This document shows positions 25,841 through 35,220 of a stretch of 64,000 nt of DNA, piece by piece. This DNA is from Marinicella marina (GTDB taxonomy: Bacteria > Pseudomonadota > Gammaproteobacteria > Xanthomonadales > Marinicellaceae): contig NZ_JASJNC010000004.1 of assembly GCF_030065545.1 (NCBI RefSeq), positions 62,001 through 126,000 of the forward strand. The letters are read 5' to 3'. Under the pieces are notes generated by a model. That model worked only from the letters and a program-made list of their open reading frames with translations, did no database searches and was not told the origin of the DNA. Position numbers and translations under genes: made by a program. Positions within the stretch are counted from its first letter, which is position 1, and each line of letters opens with the position of its first letter.

Positions 25841-26394
25841 GGCTTAAACCTAGGAAGTTCATCGACACATATATCGTTTAATTTCAATGCTTTAGCATCT
25901 TTTTCTGATAATTTAGGTGACCTTATTGGCCAATCAATTGATATGTCTTCATCGCTCCATAAAATTGAATGATCAGCCGCGGCATCATAATAATTGGTAC
26001 ACAGATAGGCGAATGTTACTGATTCTGAGAGCACACAAAACCCATGCGCAAATCCTTCAGGTACGTAAAACTGTTTGTGGTTTTCTTCACTCAGGATAAT
26101 TGACTCATACTGGCCAAATGTGGGTGAACCCAACCTGATATCAACAGCCACATCATATACCTCGCCTTGTGTCACATAAACCAGCTTGCCTTGAGGATTA
26201 GGATTTTGAAAGTGCAAGCCTCGTAACACGCCCTGTTGTGATTTTGAAACGTTGCTTTGCACAAAGTCTTCAGTGATGCCAGCATCGCGGTACCTTTGTT
26301 GTGACCAAGACTCCATGAAATAGCCGCGCTGATCGCCAAAAACTTGTGGTTCTATGATTAAGACACCAGGTAGTTTGCTGTTCGTAACCTTCAT
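25837..26394 (-). CDS. rfbC: dTDP-4-dehydrorhamnose 3,5-epimerase
   Basis: A 185-residue cupin epimerase, third step of dTDP-L-rhamnose synthesis. Motifs: GVLIIEPQVFGDQRGYFMESW, QSNVSKSQQGVLRGLHFQ with the catalytic His, VYDVAVDIRLGSPTFG, FYVPEGFAHGFCVLSE and the active-site Tyr region YLCTNYYDAAADHSILW. Standard length. It follows rfbA after 3 bases and overlaps rfbD by 4. Confidence 0.96.
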   Translation of the reverse strand: MKVTNSKLPGVLIIEPQVFGDQRGYFMESWSQQRYRDAGITEDFVQSNVSKSQQGVLRGLHFQNPNPQGKLVYVTQGEVYDVAVDIRLGSPTFGQYESIILSEENHKQFYVPEGFAHGFCVLSESVTFAYLCTNYYDAAADHSILWSDEDISIDWPIRSPKLSEKDAKALKLNDICVDELPRFKP

Positions 26395-26397
26395 TGA

Positions 26398-27276
26398 TTA
26401 ACCTTTTTCTTTGATCAGTGAAATCAAGTATTGGCCATAACCGTTTTTAGCAATGGGTTGGGCCAACTGCATCACTTCATCGGCAGTGATCCAACCTTGG
26501 TTGAATGCAATTTCCTCAGGACATGCCACTTTGATTCCCTGTCGTTTTTCTATGGTTGAGATGAAATTTGTGGCCTCGGCCAATGAGTCGTGTGTGCCTG
26601 TATCCAACCAAGCATAACCCCTGCCCATCAATTCAACATTCAGGGCTTGCTGTTGTAGATAGACTTTATTCAGGTCTGTGATTTCTAACTCTCCACGTGG
26701 CGAAGGCTGTAAAGCTTTTGCGATGTCTGTGGCTTGACTGTCATAAAAATACAATCCGGTAACGGCATAGTTAGATTTCGGTTTCAATGGTTTTTCTTCT
26801 AAATCCACCACCTTGCCTTGAGCATCAAAAGCAGCCACACCATAGCGTTCAGGGTCGTGAACCCGATATCCAAAGACAGTGGCACCAGATGTTCTGGCAC
26901 TGGCATTGGCCATCAGCTGTCGCATGCCATTGCCGTGATAGATGTTATCACCCAAAATCAAACATGACTCATCACCGCCAACAAAATCAGCACCAATTAG
27001 ATAGGCTTGCGCCAATCCACCCGGATCAGGTTGAACCGCGTATTGTAAGTTCATACCCCATTGTGAACCATCGCCTAATAGCTGTTGGAACAAAGGCTGC
27101 TCATGCGGCGTATTGATGATCAGTACATCCCTTATCCCTGCCTCCATCAACGTACTCAGAGGGTAATAAATCATGGGTTTATCATAAACAGGCAGTAACT
27201 GTTTACTGACAGAATGTGTTAATGGGTATAGTCTGGTACCTGAACCACCAGCTAATATAATGCCTTTTCTGCTCAT
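26398..27276 (-). CDS. rfbA: Glucose-1-phosphate thymidylyltransferase
   Basis: A 292-residue nucleotidyltransferase that makes dTDP-glucose. The signature [16 protein letters not shown] is at the N-terminus, followed by [51 protein letters not shown] and [13 protein letters not shown]. Length matches E. coli RmlA (about 293). Its ATG overlaps the rfbB stop (ATGA). Confidence 0.97.
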   Translation of the reverse strand: MSRKGIILAGGSGTRLYPLTHSVSKQLLPVYDKPMIYYPLSTLMEAGIRDVLIINTPHEQPLFQQLLGDGSQWGMNLQYAVQPDPGGLAQAYLIGADFVGGDESCLILGDNIYHGNGMRQLMANASARTSGATVFGYRVHDPERYGVAAFDAQGKVVDLEEKPLKPKSNYAVTGLYFYDSQATDIAKALQPSPRGELEITDLNKVYLQQQALNVELMGRGYAWLDTGTHDSLAEATNFISTIEKRQGIKVACPEEIAFNQGWITADEVMQLAQPIAKNGYGQYLISLIKEKG

Positions 27277-28346
27277 GCTTGATTGACTCCTTGAATACTC
27301 TGACCGAGTCTCTGGCCTTGATAACTACCATCTTTAACCCTTTCAACCCAGTCTCGGTTATCTAGATACCACTGAATGGTGCGTCGAATACCTGATTCAA
27401 ATGTTTCTTTGGGCTGCCAGTTCAATTCATTGAGTAATTTGCTGGCATCAATCGCATAACGGCGGTCATGCCCTGGTCGGTCATCGACATAGGTGATTTG
27501 TGCTCTTGTGCTTTGTTCTGTTGGCTGTATATCATCTATCAGGTCACAAATGGTATGCACGATTTCAATGTTTTGTTTTTCTTCGTTACCACCGACGTTA
27601 TACACTTCACCCAAACGGCCCTTTTCAATAACTGTTTCAATCGCACGACAATGATCTTCAACAAACAACCAATCCCTGACATTTTTACCATCACCGTATA
27701 TCGGCAAGTCTTCACCTGACAAGGCTTTTTCTATCATCAAAGGAATCAGTTTTTCTGGAAATTGAAAGGGACCATAGTTGTTTGAACAATTGGTGGTCAA
27801 TACCGGTAAATTATAGGTGTGGTGGTATGCCCTGACCAAATGATCAGAAGCCGCTTTAGAAGCTGAATAAGGTGAATTCGGGGCGTAAGGTGTAGTTTCA
27901 GTAAAAGATCCAGTTTCTCCCAATGAACCATAAACTTCATCAGTGGAAACATGCAAGAACCTGAATTCTTGTTTTTTATCGCCCTGTAAAGTTTGATAAT
28001 AATTCAAAGCATGTTGCAATAAGTTAAAAGTACCCATGACATTGGTTTCAATGAATACTTCCGGTCCTTCTATGGACCTATCTACATGCGATTCGGCAGC
28101 AAAATGCACAATGACATCTGGCTGTTCTCTGGCAATCAACTCAGACAGTAATGCGCTGTCATTGATATCACCATGAATGAATTTGTGATTGGGATTTCCA
28201 GCCAGTTGTTGCAAAGTATCTAGGTTGCCAGCATAGCTGAGTTTGTCCAAGTTGATGACTTGTCTGTTATTTTTTAAGACTTGGCGCAAAACAAAATTGC
28301 CGCCTATAAAACCAGCCCCACCGGTAACCAACCACTTTTCAGTCAT
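27273..28346 (-). CDS. rfbB: dTDP-glucose 4,6-dehydratase
   Basis: A 357-residue extended SDR converting dTDP-glucose to the 4-keto-6-deoxy sugar. The NAD motif is [12 protein letters not shown], the catalytic triad is in [10 protein letters not shown] and [19 protein letters not shown], with [18 protein letters not shown] and [13 protein letters not shown] beyond. It follows the sulfotransferase gene after 56 bases, so it may have its own promoter or be read through. Confidence 0.97.
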   Translation of the reverse strand: MTEKWLVTGGAGFIGGNFVLRQVLKNNRQVINLDKLSYAGNLDTLQQLAGNPNHKFIHGDINDSALLSELIAREQPDVIVHFAAESHVDRSIEGPEVFIETNVMGTFNLLQHALNYYQTLQGDKKQEFRFLHVSTDEVYGSLGETGSFTETTPYAPNSPYSASKAASDHLVRAYHHTYNLPVLTTNCSNNYGPFQFPEKLIPLMIEKALSGEDLPIYGDGKNVRDWLFVEDHCRAIETVIEKGRLGEVYNVGGNEEKQNIEIVHTICDLIDDIQPTEQSTRAQITYVDDRPGHDRRYAIDASKLLNELNWQPKETFESGIRRTIQWYLDNRDWVERVKDGSYQGQRLGQSIQGVNQA

Positions 28347-28402
28347 ATATTTATGTTTTGAAAAAGCCGCTTATTATAACAGAATCAGAAATTAATAAAT
28401 GG

Positions 28403-29041
28403 TTAGGATGCCACCTTGTCGAATTGATAATCAAAGTTTCTGATGTCATCAAACCAAAGCGAACCCACCCTTGATACCAGGTCATCATCATAGTAATTGC
28501 GATAATCACGCCGTTGGATTTTGTTGATGTGTGGTAAATGCTCAAAGTTTAAACCAGTAAACTTCGCAATGACCTCAAGAGATTCATCAAGTGTTTCTAA
28601 TTTACCGATGTAATCACAGCCAATTTCGCCGCTTTTTAACCGCAATGCATTGACTTGATGGGCTGCAGGCCGCTTGGCCTGAAACTCAACAAATTCAGCA
28701 AAACTGAAAGCCTTCAGACGCTTAAATCGGGAATGTGTGGGCTGGGTTTTGATGTATTCGTACTCGGAAACCAGGCGATCCCATGGATTTCTGACCACAG
28801 CAAACTTGAAGTAACTTGTAAATTTATCTGCAGGCATGCTGCGCTCAGCCTCAACCAAATTGGCATGTTTACGGTATGAATAGTTGTGATAATCAATCGC
28901 TAAGCCACCTCGGCTCAGTAATTTGTACCACCAATGGTTGTTCTTAGGCAGTGACACTTGCTCTAATATTTGCCGCAAACTGGTTCCAGCTGCTTTGCGG
29001 ATGTGCACAAAAACAAATTGATGACTGTCAGATATAAGCAT
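28403..29041 (-). CDS. PAPS-dependent sulfotransferase, family 2 type
   Basis: A 212-residue protein with the two PAPS-binding signatures of carbohydrate sulfotransferases: the 5'-phosphosulfate loop FVHIRKAAGTSLRQIL (residues 10-25) and the 3'-phosphate motif FAVVRNPWDRLVSEYEYI (near 80-97). A late Asp/Tyr/Glu-rich segment (GCDYIGKLETLDESL) matches the family C-terminus. There is no signal or transmembrane segment, so it acts in the cytosol on an activated sugar, lipid-linked glycan or glycolipid. It heads a directon that makes dTDP-rhamnose and GDP-mannose and ends with the PAP-removing CysQ. Confidence 0.87.
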   Translation of the reverse strand: MLISDSHQFVFVHIRKAAGTSLRQILEQVSLPKNNHWWYKLLSRGGLAIDYHNYSYRKHANLVEAERSMPADKFTSYFKFAVVRNPWDRLVSEYEYIKTQPTHSRFKRLKAFSFAEFVEFQAKRPAAHQVNALRLKSGEIGCDYIGKLETLDESLEVIAKFTGLNFEHLPHINKIQRRDYRNYYDDDLVSRVGSLWFDDIRNFDYQFDKVAS

Positions 29042-29208
29042 TGAATTGCTGGTTATTGAGATGGACTCATTTAACTACATTTCAATCAGCAAAACAAATA
29101 ACCCTTTGTCTATCACCAACCGTATTTACAGTAATCAAAATTAATACATTTAATATGAACCATCTTTCGTAGATTGTGTCCGACTTATTACTACTGAGGA
29201 GAAAAACT

Positions 29209-30594
29209 ATGAATTTAAGAACATTAATAACCCTGCTGTTGCTCACTTTTGTCCTGACGCCTCAGGCCCTGGTGGTTCAATCTACAGACGCCCTAGTCAT
29301 CAAAGAGATAAAAGGCAAGCTTTATCAAATGTCCCGTGAACAATGGTATGATTTTGAGGAATATGTCTATCCTGATGCTTCAGAATTGAAGGCGCATGAA
29401 GTCAAGCCTGAGCAATGGCATCACACCATCAGCAAAGGCCAACCAGAAGCAGCTGTGGCACTGCTTTGGACTCTCGCACAGTATGTTTCTAATGATGAGT
29501 TACAAGCTTATTTGACGACTGCCTTGAAGCGAAAGTTCAATCACAACGAAGCACAGTTTCACGTTGCCCAAACTGCCTACGAAATCTGGCAACGAAAGTA
29601 TGGTTGGCAATCCGCATATCGAATTCGCATCAATCAATACGTCAGAAAAAATTTAAGACCAGATGTTATCTGGAAAAATTTGTTTGTGTTTCAAAATGAT
29701 CATTTCAAACACATCAATGATGCCATTGAATTCCTCAAGAAAGACAAGCCACTGAAAGAATTAAGCACCAATAACCACCTCATCAAGGCTGCCATCAATA
29801 CAATTTACCAACACTCGGATGTGGATGATTTGAAACTCTGGATGCATGACGATGAGTTTTCAGTTGCTTTAGGTAGTTGGCTGGCGCTGCATCGCATTGC
29901 CCCGGAACAAGTTGCGACGGAAGTATTTGAAAAGGCTTTGTGGTGGCAAAGTGAATTAAGCTACACATATGGCTCTGGTTGTGTGCGGATGACTGGTGAG
30001 TTAACTCCGATTATTGCCGCGCTGGATTTATTCAGTGATTATCTTTCAAAGGACCAAATCTACACAGCTTTATCAGATGTTCCTGAATTTTGGCAGTCCA
30101 ATACATCATACGATTTTAAAATACCAAACCCTCAAACTTATCATGCTCTGAACAGGTTCGGCGGCCAAGCATTGGATTTGTACAGTATGAAAAAAATTCA
30201 ACTACGGCAAAATTACCAACAGCTGACCGGTCAAGAATTTGTTAGTTTTCTGGATGAAGAAAAGAATATTTATCATTTAGGCTCAATCAACTTCAATCAG
30301 AAGCTGATCAATTATTTGAGTGAAAACCTTAAAAATCGCTCGGACATTGATTACCAGCATTTTGTATTTCAGGCATTTGATTCGAAGAACAGTTTTGCCA
30401 AACAATTCCTGACTGAGTTTATTGATACTCGCTTGGAACTCATGTCAGCCAATGAAATTGACAGACTACTTTTTGATATTGTTTCAGTCTGGCCACGAAA
30501 TTGGCAAGACTTGAAACAACAAACCACAAACAAGCTAAAACCGCATATGATGCAAATCAAGCACCCTTCTCTTGTTTTAAAGCTGGCTGATTAA
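29209..30594 (+). CDS. Exported protein of unknown function, helix-rich
   Basis: 461 residues from the ATG at 29209, which is preceded by a GAGGAG Shine-Dalgarno; an upstream in-frame GTG at 29176 is not needed. A signal peptide is evident (MNLRTLITLLLLTFVLTPQALV). The mature protein is rich in amphipathic helices (for example AAVALLWTLAQYVSNDELQAYL and SVALGSWLALHRIAPEQVATEVF), which could be HEAT-like, but I recognise no family. Few cysteines and no catalytic motif. It stands alone between the divergent sulfotransferase and the etf operon. Confidence 0.8.
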   Translation: MNLRTLITLLLLTFVLTPQALVVQSTDALVIKEIKGKLYQMSREQWYDFEEYVYPDASELKAHEVKPEQWHHTISKGQPEAAVALLWTLAQYVSNDELQAYLTTALKRKFNHNEAQFHVAQTAYEIWQRKYGWQSAYRIRINQYVRKNLRPDVIWKNLFVFQNDHFKHINDAIEFLKKDKPLKELSTNNHLIKAAINTIYQHSDVDDLKLWMHDDEFSVALGSWLALHRIAPEQVATEVFEKALWWQSELSYTYGSGCVRMTGELTPIIAALDLFSDYLSKDQIYTALSDVPEFWQSNTSYDFKIPNPQTYHALNRFGGQALDLYSMKKIQLRQNYQQLTGQEFVSFLDEEKNIYHLGSINFNQKLINYLSENLKNRSDIDYQHFVFQAFDSKNSFAKQFLTEFIDTRLELMSANEIDRLLFDIVSVWPRNWQDLKQQTTNKLKPHMMQIKHPSLVLKLAD

Positions 30595-30611
30595 AAAACC
30601 ATTTATACCAC

Positions 30612-30645
30612 CGCTGGCTCAGACATAGTCGTCAATGAGTCAGCG
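30612..30645. repeat. Imperfect inverted repeat between the unknown exported protein and etfB
   Basis: CGCTGGCTCA (30612-30621) pairs with TGAGTCAGCG (30636-30645), nine Watson-Crick pairs plus one G-T. No T-run follows, so a factor-independent terminator is not supported on this strand. It could be an operator or a weak transcript end. Confidence 0.35.
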
Positions 30646-30741
30646 ACCACATGAAACAGCGATTAACTCAGAACCCCTTAAATCAATCCACAAATCATTC
30701 AAATATCAACCGCACTAATGATGAAATCTACCCACTAATAG

Positions 30742-30750
30742 TGATATAAT
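30742..30750 (+). promoter_or_regulatory. Extended -10 promoter element upstream of etfB
   Basis: TGATATAAT at 30742-30750 is a perfect TATAAT with an upstream TGn extension. It places the transcription start near 30757 and the etfB ATG 27 bases later. No good -35 is visible, as expected for extended -10 promoters. Confidence 0.5.
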
Positions 30751-30783
30751 CCGACGCCTTTTAACAGACCGTAAATAACTCAC

Positions 30784-31539
30784 ATGAAAATTCTTGTAGC
30801 TATCAAACGCGTTGTTGATTACAACGTCCGTGTACAGGTCAAGCCTGATGGTTCTGGTGTGGCCACCGATGGTGTCAAAATGAGTATCAACCCATTTGAC
30901 GAAATTGCCATCGAAGAAGCCCTGCGCATCAAAGAACAAGGCAAAGCCGATGAAGTCGTCGTGGTTACCATTGGTAACAGTGACTCACAACAACAACTGA
31001 GAACAGCCATGGCCATGGGTGCCGATCGAGCCGTCTTGGTTGAAACAGATTCAGCGGTTCAACCTTTACAAGCAGCTCAAGTGTTGTTAAAAATCATCGA
31101 AGAAGAGCAGCCCGGTTTGGTAATCACCGGCAAACAGGCCATTGATGATGACAACAACCAAACGCCACAAATGTTGGCCACCCTGTGGAATCGCCCACAA
31201 GCCACATTTGCATCTCAGGTAGAGTTCACCGGCGACAACAAACTCAACGTAACCCGCGAAGTCGATGCTGGCCTGGAAACCATCCAAGTTGAATTGCCAG
31301 CGGTGGTCTCAACAGACTTGCGCTTGAACGAGCCACGGTTTGTTAAATTACCTGACATCATGAAAGCCAAACGCAAACCATTGGAAACCAAGGTTCTGGC
31401 AGATGTCGCACCCGATTTACAAGGTCAAATGATTGAGGTTTTATCACATGAAGCACCTCAGCCACGTTCAAAAGGAGTGATGGTTGAGTCAGTTGATGAA
31501 TTAATAAACATTTTAAAAGACAAGGGGTTAGTGGGATGA
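30784..31539 (+). CDS. etfB: Electron transfer flavoprotein beta subunit
   Basis: A 251-residue AMP-binding subunit of ETF. It begins MKILVAIKRVVDYNVRV and shows NPFDEIAIEEALRIKE and the beta-ETF signature VEFTGDNKLNVTREVDAGLE followed by LPAVVSTDLRLNEPRFVKLPDIMKAKRKP. ETF accepts electrons from acyl-CoA and other flavin dehydrogenases and passes them to ETF-quinone oxidoreductase. It is coupled to etfA by an ATGA overlap. Confidence 0.97.
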   Translation: MKILVAIKRVVDYNVRVQVKPDGSGVATDGVKMSINPFDEIAIEEALRIKEQGKADEVVVVTIGNSDSQQQLRTAMAMGADRAVLVETDSAVQPLQAAQVLLKIIEEEQPGLVITGKQAIDDDNNQTPQMLATLWNRPQATFASQVEFTGDNKLNVTREVDAGLETIQVELPAVVSTDLRLNEPRFVKLPDIMKAKRKPLETKVLADVAPDLQGQMIEVLSHEAPQPRSKGVMVESVDELINILKDKGLVG

Positions 31540-32468
31540 GTAAAGTACTGATATTAGCCGAACACAATGGCGATACAATCAACCAATCAACAGCCAAAGT
31601 ATTAACCGCTGCCAAACAATTGGGCGCTGATACCATCGATGTGGTGTTATTCGCTAACAATGCTGAACTGGCTGCACAACTAGCCACCCTCGCGGGCATC
31701 AACGAAGTGAAGTTCGTTGCATCAGCAGATAATCACGATCAATTGGCGGCGTCCATTGCACCTGCAATTGCTGAAATGGGTAAAGACTACAGCCATGTTT
31801 GGGGGCCATCAACCACTTTTGGTAAAGACGTGATGCCACGTGTGGCTGCCTTACTTGGCGTTAACCAAGTCAGCGACATCATGGAAATCATTGATGCCAA
31901 CACTTTCAAACGCCCCATCTATGCCGGTAATGCCATCATCACAGTTAAAACTGACACCCCGCAAATCGTGGCCACAGTACGTACTGCATCTTTTGCTGCT
32001 GATAAATCTACCGATGGCAATGCCACGGTCAGCGAACATGCTTTATCTACGGCTGCTGAACATACATCGTTTGTGGAACTGTCATCAGGTAATTCTGATC
32101 GTCCTGACTTACAAACCGCAAGCAAAGTGATTTCTGGTGGACGCGGTGTTGGTTCTGAAGAGAATTTTGAGATTGTTTATAACCTGGCTGACAAAATTGG
32201 TGCGGCCACTGGTGCCTCGCGTGCTGCTGTCGATGCGGGTTACGTTCCAAATGACATGCAAGTGGGTCAAACCGGTAAGATCATTGCACCCGATTTGTAT
32301 ATGTGTTTTGGTATCTCTGGTGCCATTCAGCATTTAACGGGTATCAAAGATGCAGGCACCATTGTTGCGATTAACAAAGACGGTGATGCCCCGATATTCG
32401 AAGTAGCTGATGTGGGATTGGTCGGTGACTTATTTAAAATTATTCCTGAAATGATGGAAAAACTCTAA
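31536..32468 (+). CDS. etfA: Electron transfer flavoprotein alpha subunit
   Basis: A 310-residue FAD-binding subunit. The FAD-binding C-terminal domain contains [52 protein letters not shown] and [20 protein letters not shown], all hallmarks of alpha-ETF. Length is standard. It follows etfB with a 4-base overlap and precedes an ALDH7 gene by 11 bases with a clear Shine-Dalgarno, forming a three-gene operon. Confidence 0.97.
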   Translation: MSKVLILAEHNGDTINQSTAKVLTAAKQLGADTIDVVLFANNAELAAQLATLAGINEVKFVASADNHDQLAASIAPAIAEMGKDYSHVWGPSTTFGKDVMPRVAALLGVNQVSDIMEIIDANTFKRPIYAGNAIITVKTDTPQIVATVRTASFAADKSTDGNATVSEHALSTAAEHTSFVELSSGNSDRPDLQTASKVISGGRGVGSEENFEIVYNLADKIGAATGASRAAVDAGYVPNDMQVGQTGKIIAPDLYMCFGISGAIQHLTGIKDAGTIVAINKDGDAPIFEVADVGLVGDLFKIIPEMMEKL

Positions 32469-32479
32469 AGGAGAAAATC

Positions 32480-33997
32480 ATGGATTTTTTGAAAGAACTG
32501 GGCCTGAAGGACGTTAATTACGGTACTTATACAGGTTCAAACGGTTGGTCAACTGATGACTCAGCTGGTTTAATCGAGTCACACAACCCTGCCACTGGTG
32601 AGTTGTTGGGTAAAGTGGTTTCTGCATCGAACGCTGACTATGAAAAAGTCATGTCTGAAGCTGTTACTGTTGCTAAAGAATGGCGCACTGTACCGGGTCC
32701 GTTGCGTGGTGAAGCAGTACGCTTGGTCGGTGATGCATTAAGAAAACACAAAGATGCCTTAGGCTCATTGGTGGCCGCTGAGATGGGTAAAATCAAATCT
32801 GAAGGTGACGGCGAAGTACAAGAAATGATTGACATGGCTGATTTTGCTGTTGGCCAATCACGCATGATGTACGGTAACACCATGCATTCAGAACGCCCGG
32901 GTCATCGCATGTATGATCAATGGCACCCACTCGGTGTGGTTGGTATTATCTCTGCCTTTAACTTTCCGGTAGCGGTTTGGTCATGGAACGCTTTTGTGGC
33001 GGCCATTTGTGGCAACGTTTCTGTTTGGAAACCTTCTCAGAAAGTGCCCCTGTGTTCTGTTGCGGTACAAAACATCTGTAACGAAGCACTGAAAGATGCC
33101 GGCTTCCCACCGATTTTCTTGCTATTTAATGATGACAGCAATGAACTGGCCAAAGAATTTGTCGATGATCGTCGAGTTAATCTGGTTTCATTCACTGGTT
33201 CGACCCAAGTCGGTCGCCAAGTGGGTGTTCAAGTGGCTAAGCGCATGGGTCGTTCACTGTTAGAGTTGGGCGGAAACAATGCGCTGATAGTTGATAAATC
33301 AGCTGATTTGAAACTGGCCGTTCCTGCGATTGTATTTGGCGCAGTGGGCACAGCAGGACAACGCTGCACCACCACCCGTCGTTTATTCGTGCATGAGGAC
33401 ATTGCTGAGGAATTAACCGCCTCTGTGGTCAAAGCATACAAACAAGTGCCCATTGGTAACCCATTGAATGCAGAAACCTTGATGGGTCCATTGATTGATG
33501 AAGCATCAGTTCAGATGTACCTGGATGCGGTTGAACGTGCCAAAGCAGCTGGTGGTGAAGTACTCACCGGTGGAAACCGTGTCGATGGCCCAGGTAACTT
33601 TGTTGAACCATGTGTGATCAAAGCCCAAGGTGATTGGGATGTGGTTAAAACTGAAACCTTCGCACCGATTCTGTACGTTATGACTTACAGTGATTTGGAT
33701 GCTGTGATTGAATCACAAAATGATGTCGCCCATGGCTTATCATCCGCCATCTTCACCAATGACCTGCGTCAAGCAGAGCAGTTCCTGTCTCCTGCCGGAT
33801 CAGATTGTGGTATTGCCAACGTCAACATTGGTACTTCAGGTGCTGAAATTGGTGGCGCTTTCGGTGGTGAAAAAGACACTGGCGGCGGCCGCGAAGCCGG
33901 TTCTGATGCATGGAAAGCTTACATGCGCAGACAAACCAACACCATCAACTATTCTACTGAGTTACCATTGGCACAAGGTATTAAATTTGATATTTAG
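32480..33997 (+). CDS. ALDH7-type aldehyde dehydrogenase (antiquitin / L-aminoadipate-semialdehyde or piperideine-6-carboxylate dehydrogenase)
   Basis: A 505-residue cytosolic ALDH. The family-7 features are visible: [51 protein letters not shown] with the base Glu, [17 protein letters not shown] with the nucleophilic Cys (near residue 295), and [21 protein letters not shown] near the C-terminus. ALDH7 enzymes oxidise alpha-aminoadipic semialdehyde in lysine or pipecolate breakdown. Its co-transcription with etfBA suggests it belongs to a flavin-dehydrogenase-linked catabolic route. The start has a strong Shine-Dalgarno (AAAGGAG). Confidence 0.92.
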   Translation: MDFLKELGLKDVNYGTYTGSNGWSTDDSAGLIESHNPATGELLGKVVSASNADYEKVMSEAVTVAKEWRTVPGPLRGEAVRLVGDALRKHKDALGSLVAAEMGKIKSEGDGEVQEMIDMADFAVGQSRMMYGNTMHSERPGHRMYDQWHPLGVVGIISAFNFPVAVWSWNAFVAAICGNVSVWKPSQKVPLCSVAVQNICNEALKDAGFPPIFLLFNDDSNELAKEFVDDRRVNLVSFTGSTQVGRQVGVQVAKRMGRSLLELGGNNALIVDKSADLKLAVPAIVFGAVGTAGQRCTTTRRLFVHEDIAEELTASVVKAYKQVPIGNPLNAETLMGPLIDEASVQMYLDAVERAKAAGGEVLTGGNRVDGPGNFVEPCVIKAQGDWDVVKTETFAPILYVMTYSDLDAVIESQNDVAHGLSSAIFTNDLRQAEQFLSPAGSDCGIANVNIGTSGAEIGGAFGGEKDTGGGREAGSDAWKAYMRRQTNTINYSTELPLAQGIKFDI

Positions 33998-34020
33998 AAT
34001 TTACTTGTGAGTTGATTTGA

Positions 34021-34046
34021 AAAAGGGCCTGCGGGCCCTTTTTTTG
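34021..34046 (+). terminator. Terminator of the etfBA-ALDH7 operon
   Basis: AAGGGCC and GGCCCTT flank a 4-base loop (TGCG) and are followed by seven T. It starts 24 bases after the ALDH7 stop. Confidence 0.88.
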
Positions 34047-34069
34047 TTTGTATTTGATTGGAATAATTG

Positions 34070-34224
34070 TAGGTTGGGCTGATCGAAGCGAAGCCCAACA
34101 TCAAACCTATAATTTAAAGAGCTTGAAGATTAAATCCTACCTTCTAACTTTAAATTTACAAAGCCATAAAATTCAATACATAATAAAATAAAGTGTTGAG
34201 CTTCGCGTTGCTCAGCCCAACCTA
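34070..34224. repeat. Inverted pair of REP-like palindromes (BIME-like)
   Basis: The left copy begins GTAGGTTGGGCTGATCGAAG (34070) and continues through GCGAAGCCCAACA to about 34100. The right copy, read on the minus strand from 34224, begins GTAGGTTGGGCTGAGCAACG and continues GCGAAGCTCAACA. The two agree at about 28 of 32 positions and point towards each other around a 90-base AT-rich centre. Each copy can also fold on itself (GTTGGGCT with AGCCCAAC). The right copy contains the TAG stop of the CPBP protease gene. No REP-associated transposase is in the window. Confidence 0.75.
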
Positions 34225-35076
34225 CTTGCTTTTGTTCAAACAATCAAACTCAACCCTTCCCTTGCGCCAGTAAATAAGCGCAAAAACCACAGCAACAGAG
34301 GCAGGAATCAAGCCAAATTCATCGGTAAACCAATTTGAATTGGTCGTTTCGACAGTTAATGGTGCGTAAAACTTTTGAATGAAGACATTGTTGCTCATGT
34401 GAAAAATCACAGCGGTCCAAATACCACCGGATTTCAATCGATAGTAAGCCATGACTACAGAGATCGAAGTGATGAATACTGTAAAAACAATTAACTGAAA
34501 CACCAGTGGTGTTCCATCATTGCCGTATAAACCCAAAACTATCAATGGAAAATGCCAAAACGACCACAGCAGGCCACTGATTAAAGAGACTCCAGTGAAG
34601 CCCATGAACTTTGAAAGTTCAGGCACCAGCAGACCACGCCAAGCAACCTCTTCTCCCAGTACCGAAGGTAAGGTCATAATAAAAGTCATTGTAGCTGTTA
34701 TTAGAAAATGAAAAATTATCACTTGATAATCAGACCATTCTAAAAGGTTGTAATCACTTTTCATTTCATTAACTGACTCTAAATTATACCAACCAGCAAA
34801 GCCCAAAAACCAAATAGTTAAATAGGCACAAGTGGCTAGAAACAATGGAATAAAATAACTCATCCATTGATGCTTTGAATGGCCCCAGGCCCACCCTAGC
34901 GAATTCAAATTTCTAGACCTTATCAGTACCGTAAGCAATGCAGCCAAACCAACAGACAGCATCAATGGCGTTGCTTTACCCGTTCTATATATCAACCAAA
35001 ATCCAACAAAATACAGAAGCACTGTAAAAATTGCGAATATTGACAAGGTAAGTAAAGAGTCTTTTGAAATTTTCAT
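34222..35076 (-). CDS. CPBP-family intramembrane metalloprotease
   Basis: A 284-residue polytopic membrane protein with about seven hydrophobic segments. The Abi/CAAX-protease motifs are present: EEVAWRG (EExxxR, near residue 141), WSFWHFPLIVLG (FxxxH) and a later SNNVFIQ with the H/N ligand region. Bacterial members are implicated in peptide processing or self-immunity to bacteriocins; no bacteriocin gene is nearby, so the role is unknown. The stop codon lies in a REP-like palindrome, hinting that the original C-terminus may have been altered. Confidence 0.88.
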   Translation of the reverse strand: MKISKDSLLTLSIFAIFTVLLYFVGFWLIYRTGKATPLMLSVGLAALLTVLIRSRNLNSLGWAWGHSKHQWMSYFIPLFLATCAYLTIWFLGFAGWYNLESVNEMKSDYNLLEWSDYQVIIFHFLITATMTFIMTLPSVLGEEVAWRGLLVPELSKFMGFTGVSLISGLLWSFWHFPLIVLGLYGNDGTPLVFQLIVFTVFITSISVVMAYYRLKSGGIWTAVIFHMSNNVFIQKFYAPLTVETTNSNWFTDEFGLIPASVAVVFALIYWRKGRVEFDCLNKSK

Positions 35077-35220
35077 TTGAGTTGATGTATATTTAATACG
35101 ATGAATAAGCTAAAAACGTTCGCCACCAGAAATTGTTACTTTGTTTGTTTAACATTTCATACTAAATGCCACAAAATGATTTAAAATTCACCACTTATAT
35201 GACACCTAAAACGCTCAACC

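Noticed and set aside
26787-27116. Plus-strand frame of 109 codons, His/Gln rich
   Set aside because: Antisense shadow of rfbA, whose motifs and conservation leave no doubt.
29176-29208. GTG start for the 461-residue exported protein
   Set aside because: ATG at 29209 has a GAGGAG Shine-Dalgarno and starts the signal peptide directly.
30612-30645. Factor-independent terminator after the exported protein gene
   Set aside because: The stem is there but no T-run follows, so I list it as a repeat only.
34222-35076. CPBP protease as part of a bacteriocin locus
   Set aside because: No small precursor peptide, transporter or modifying enzyme lies beside it.
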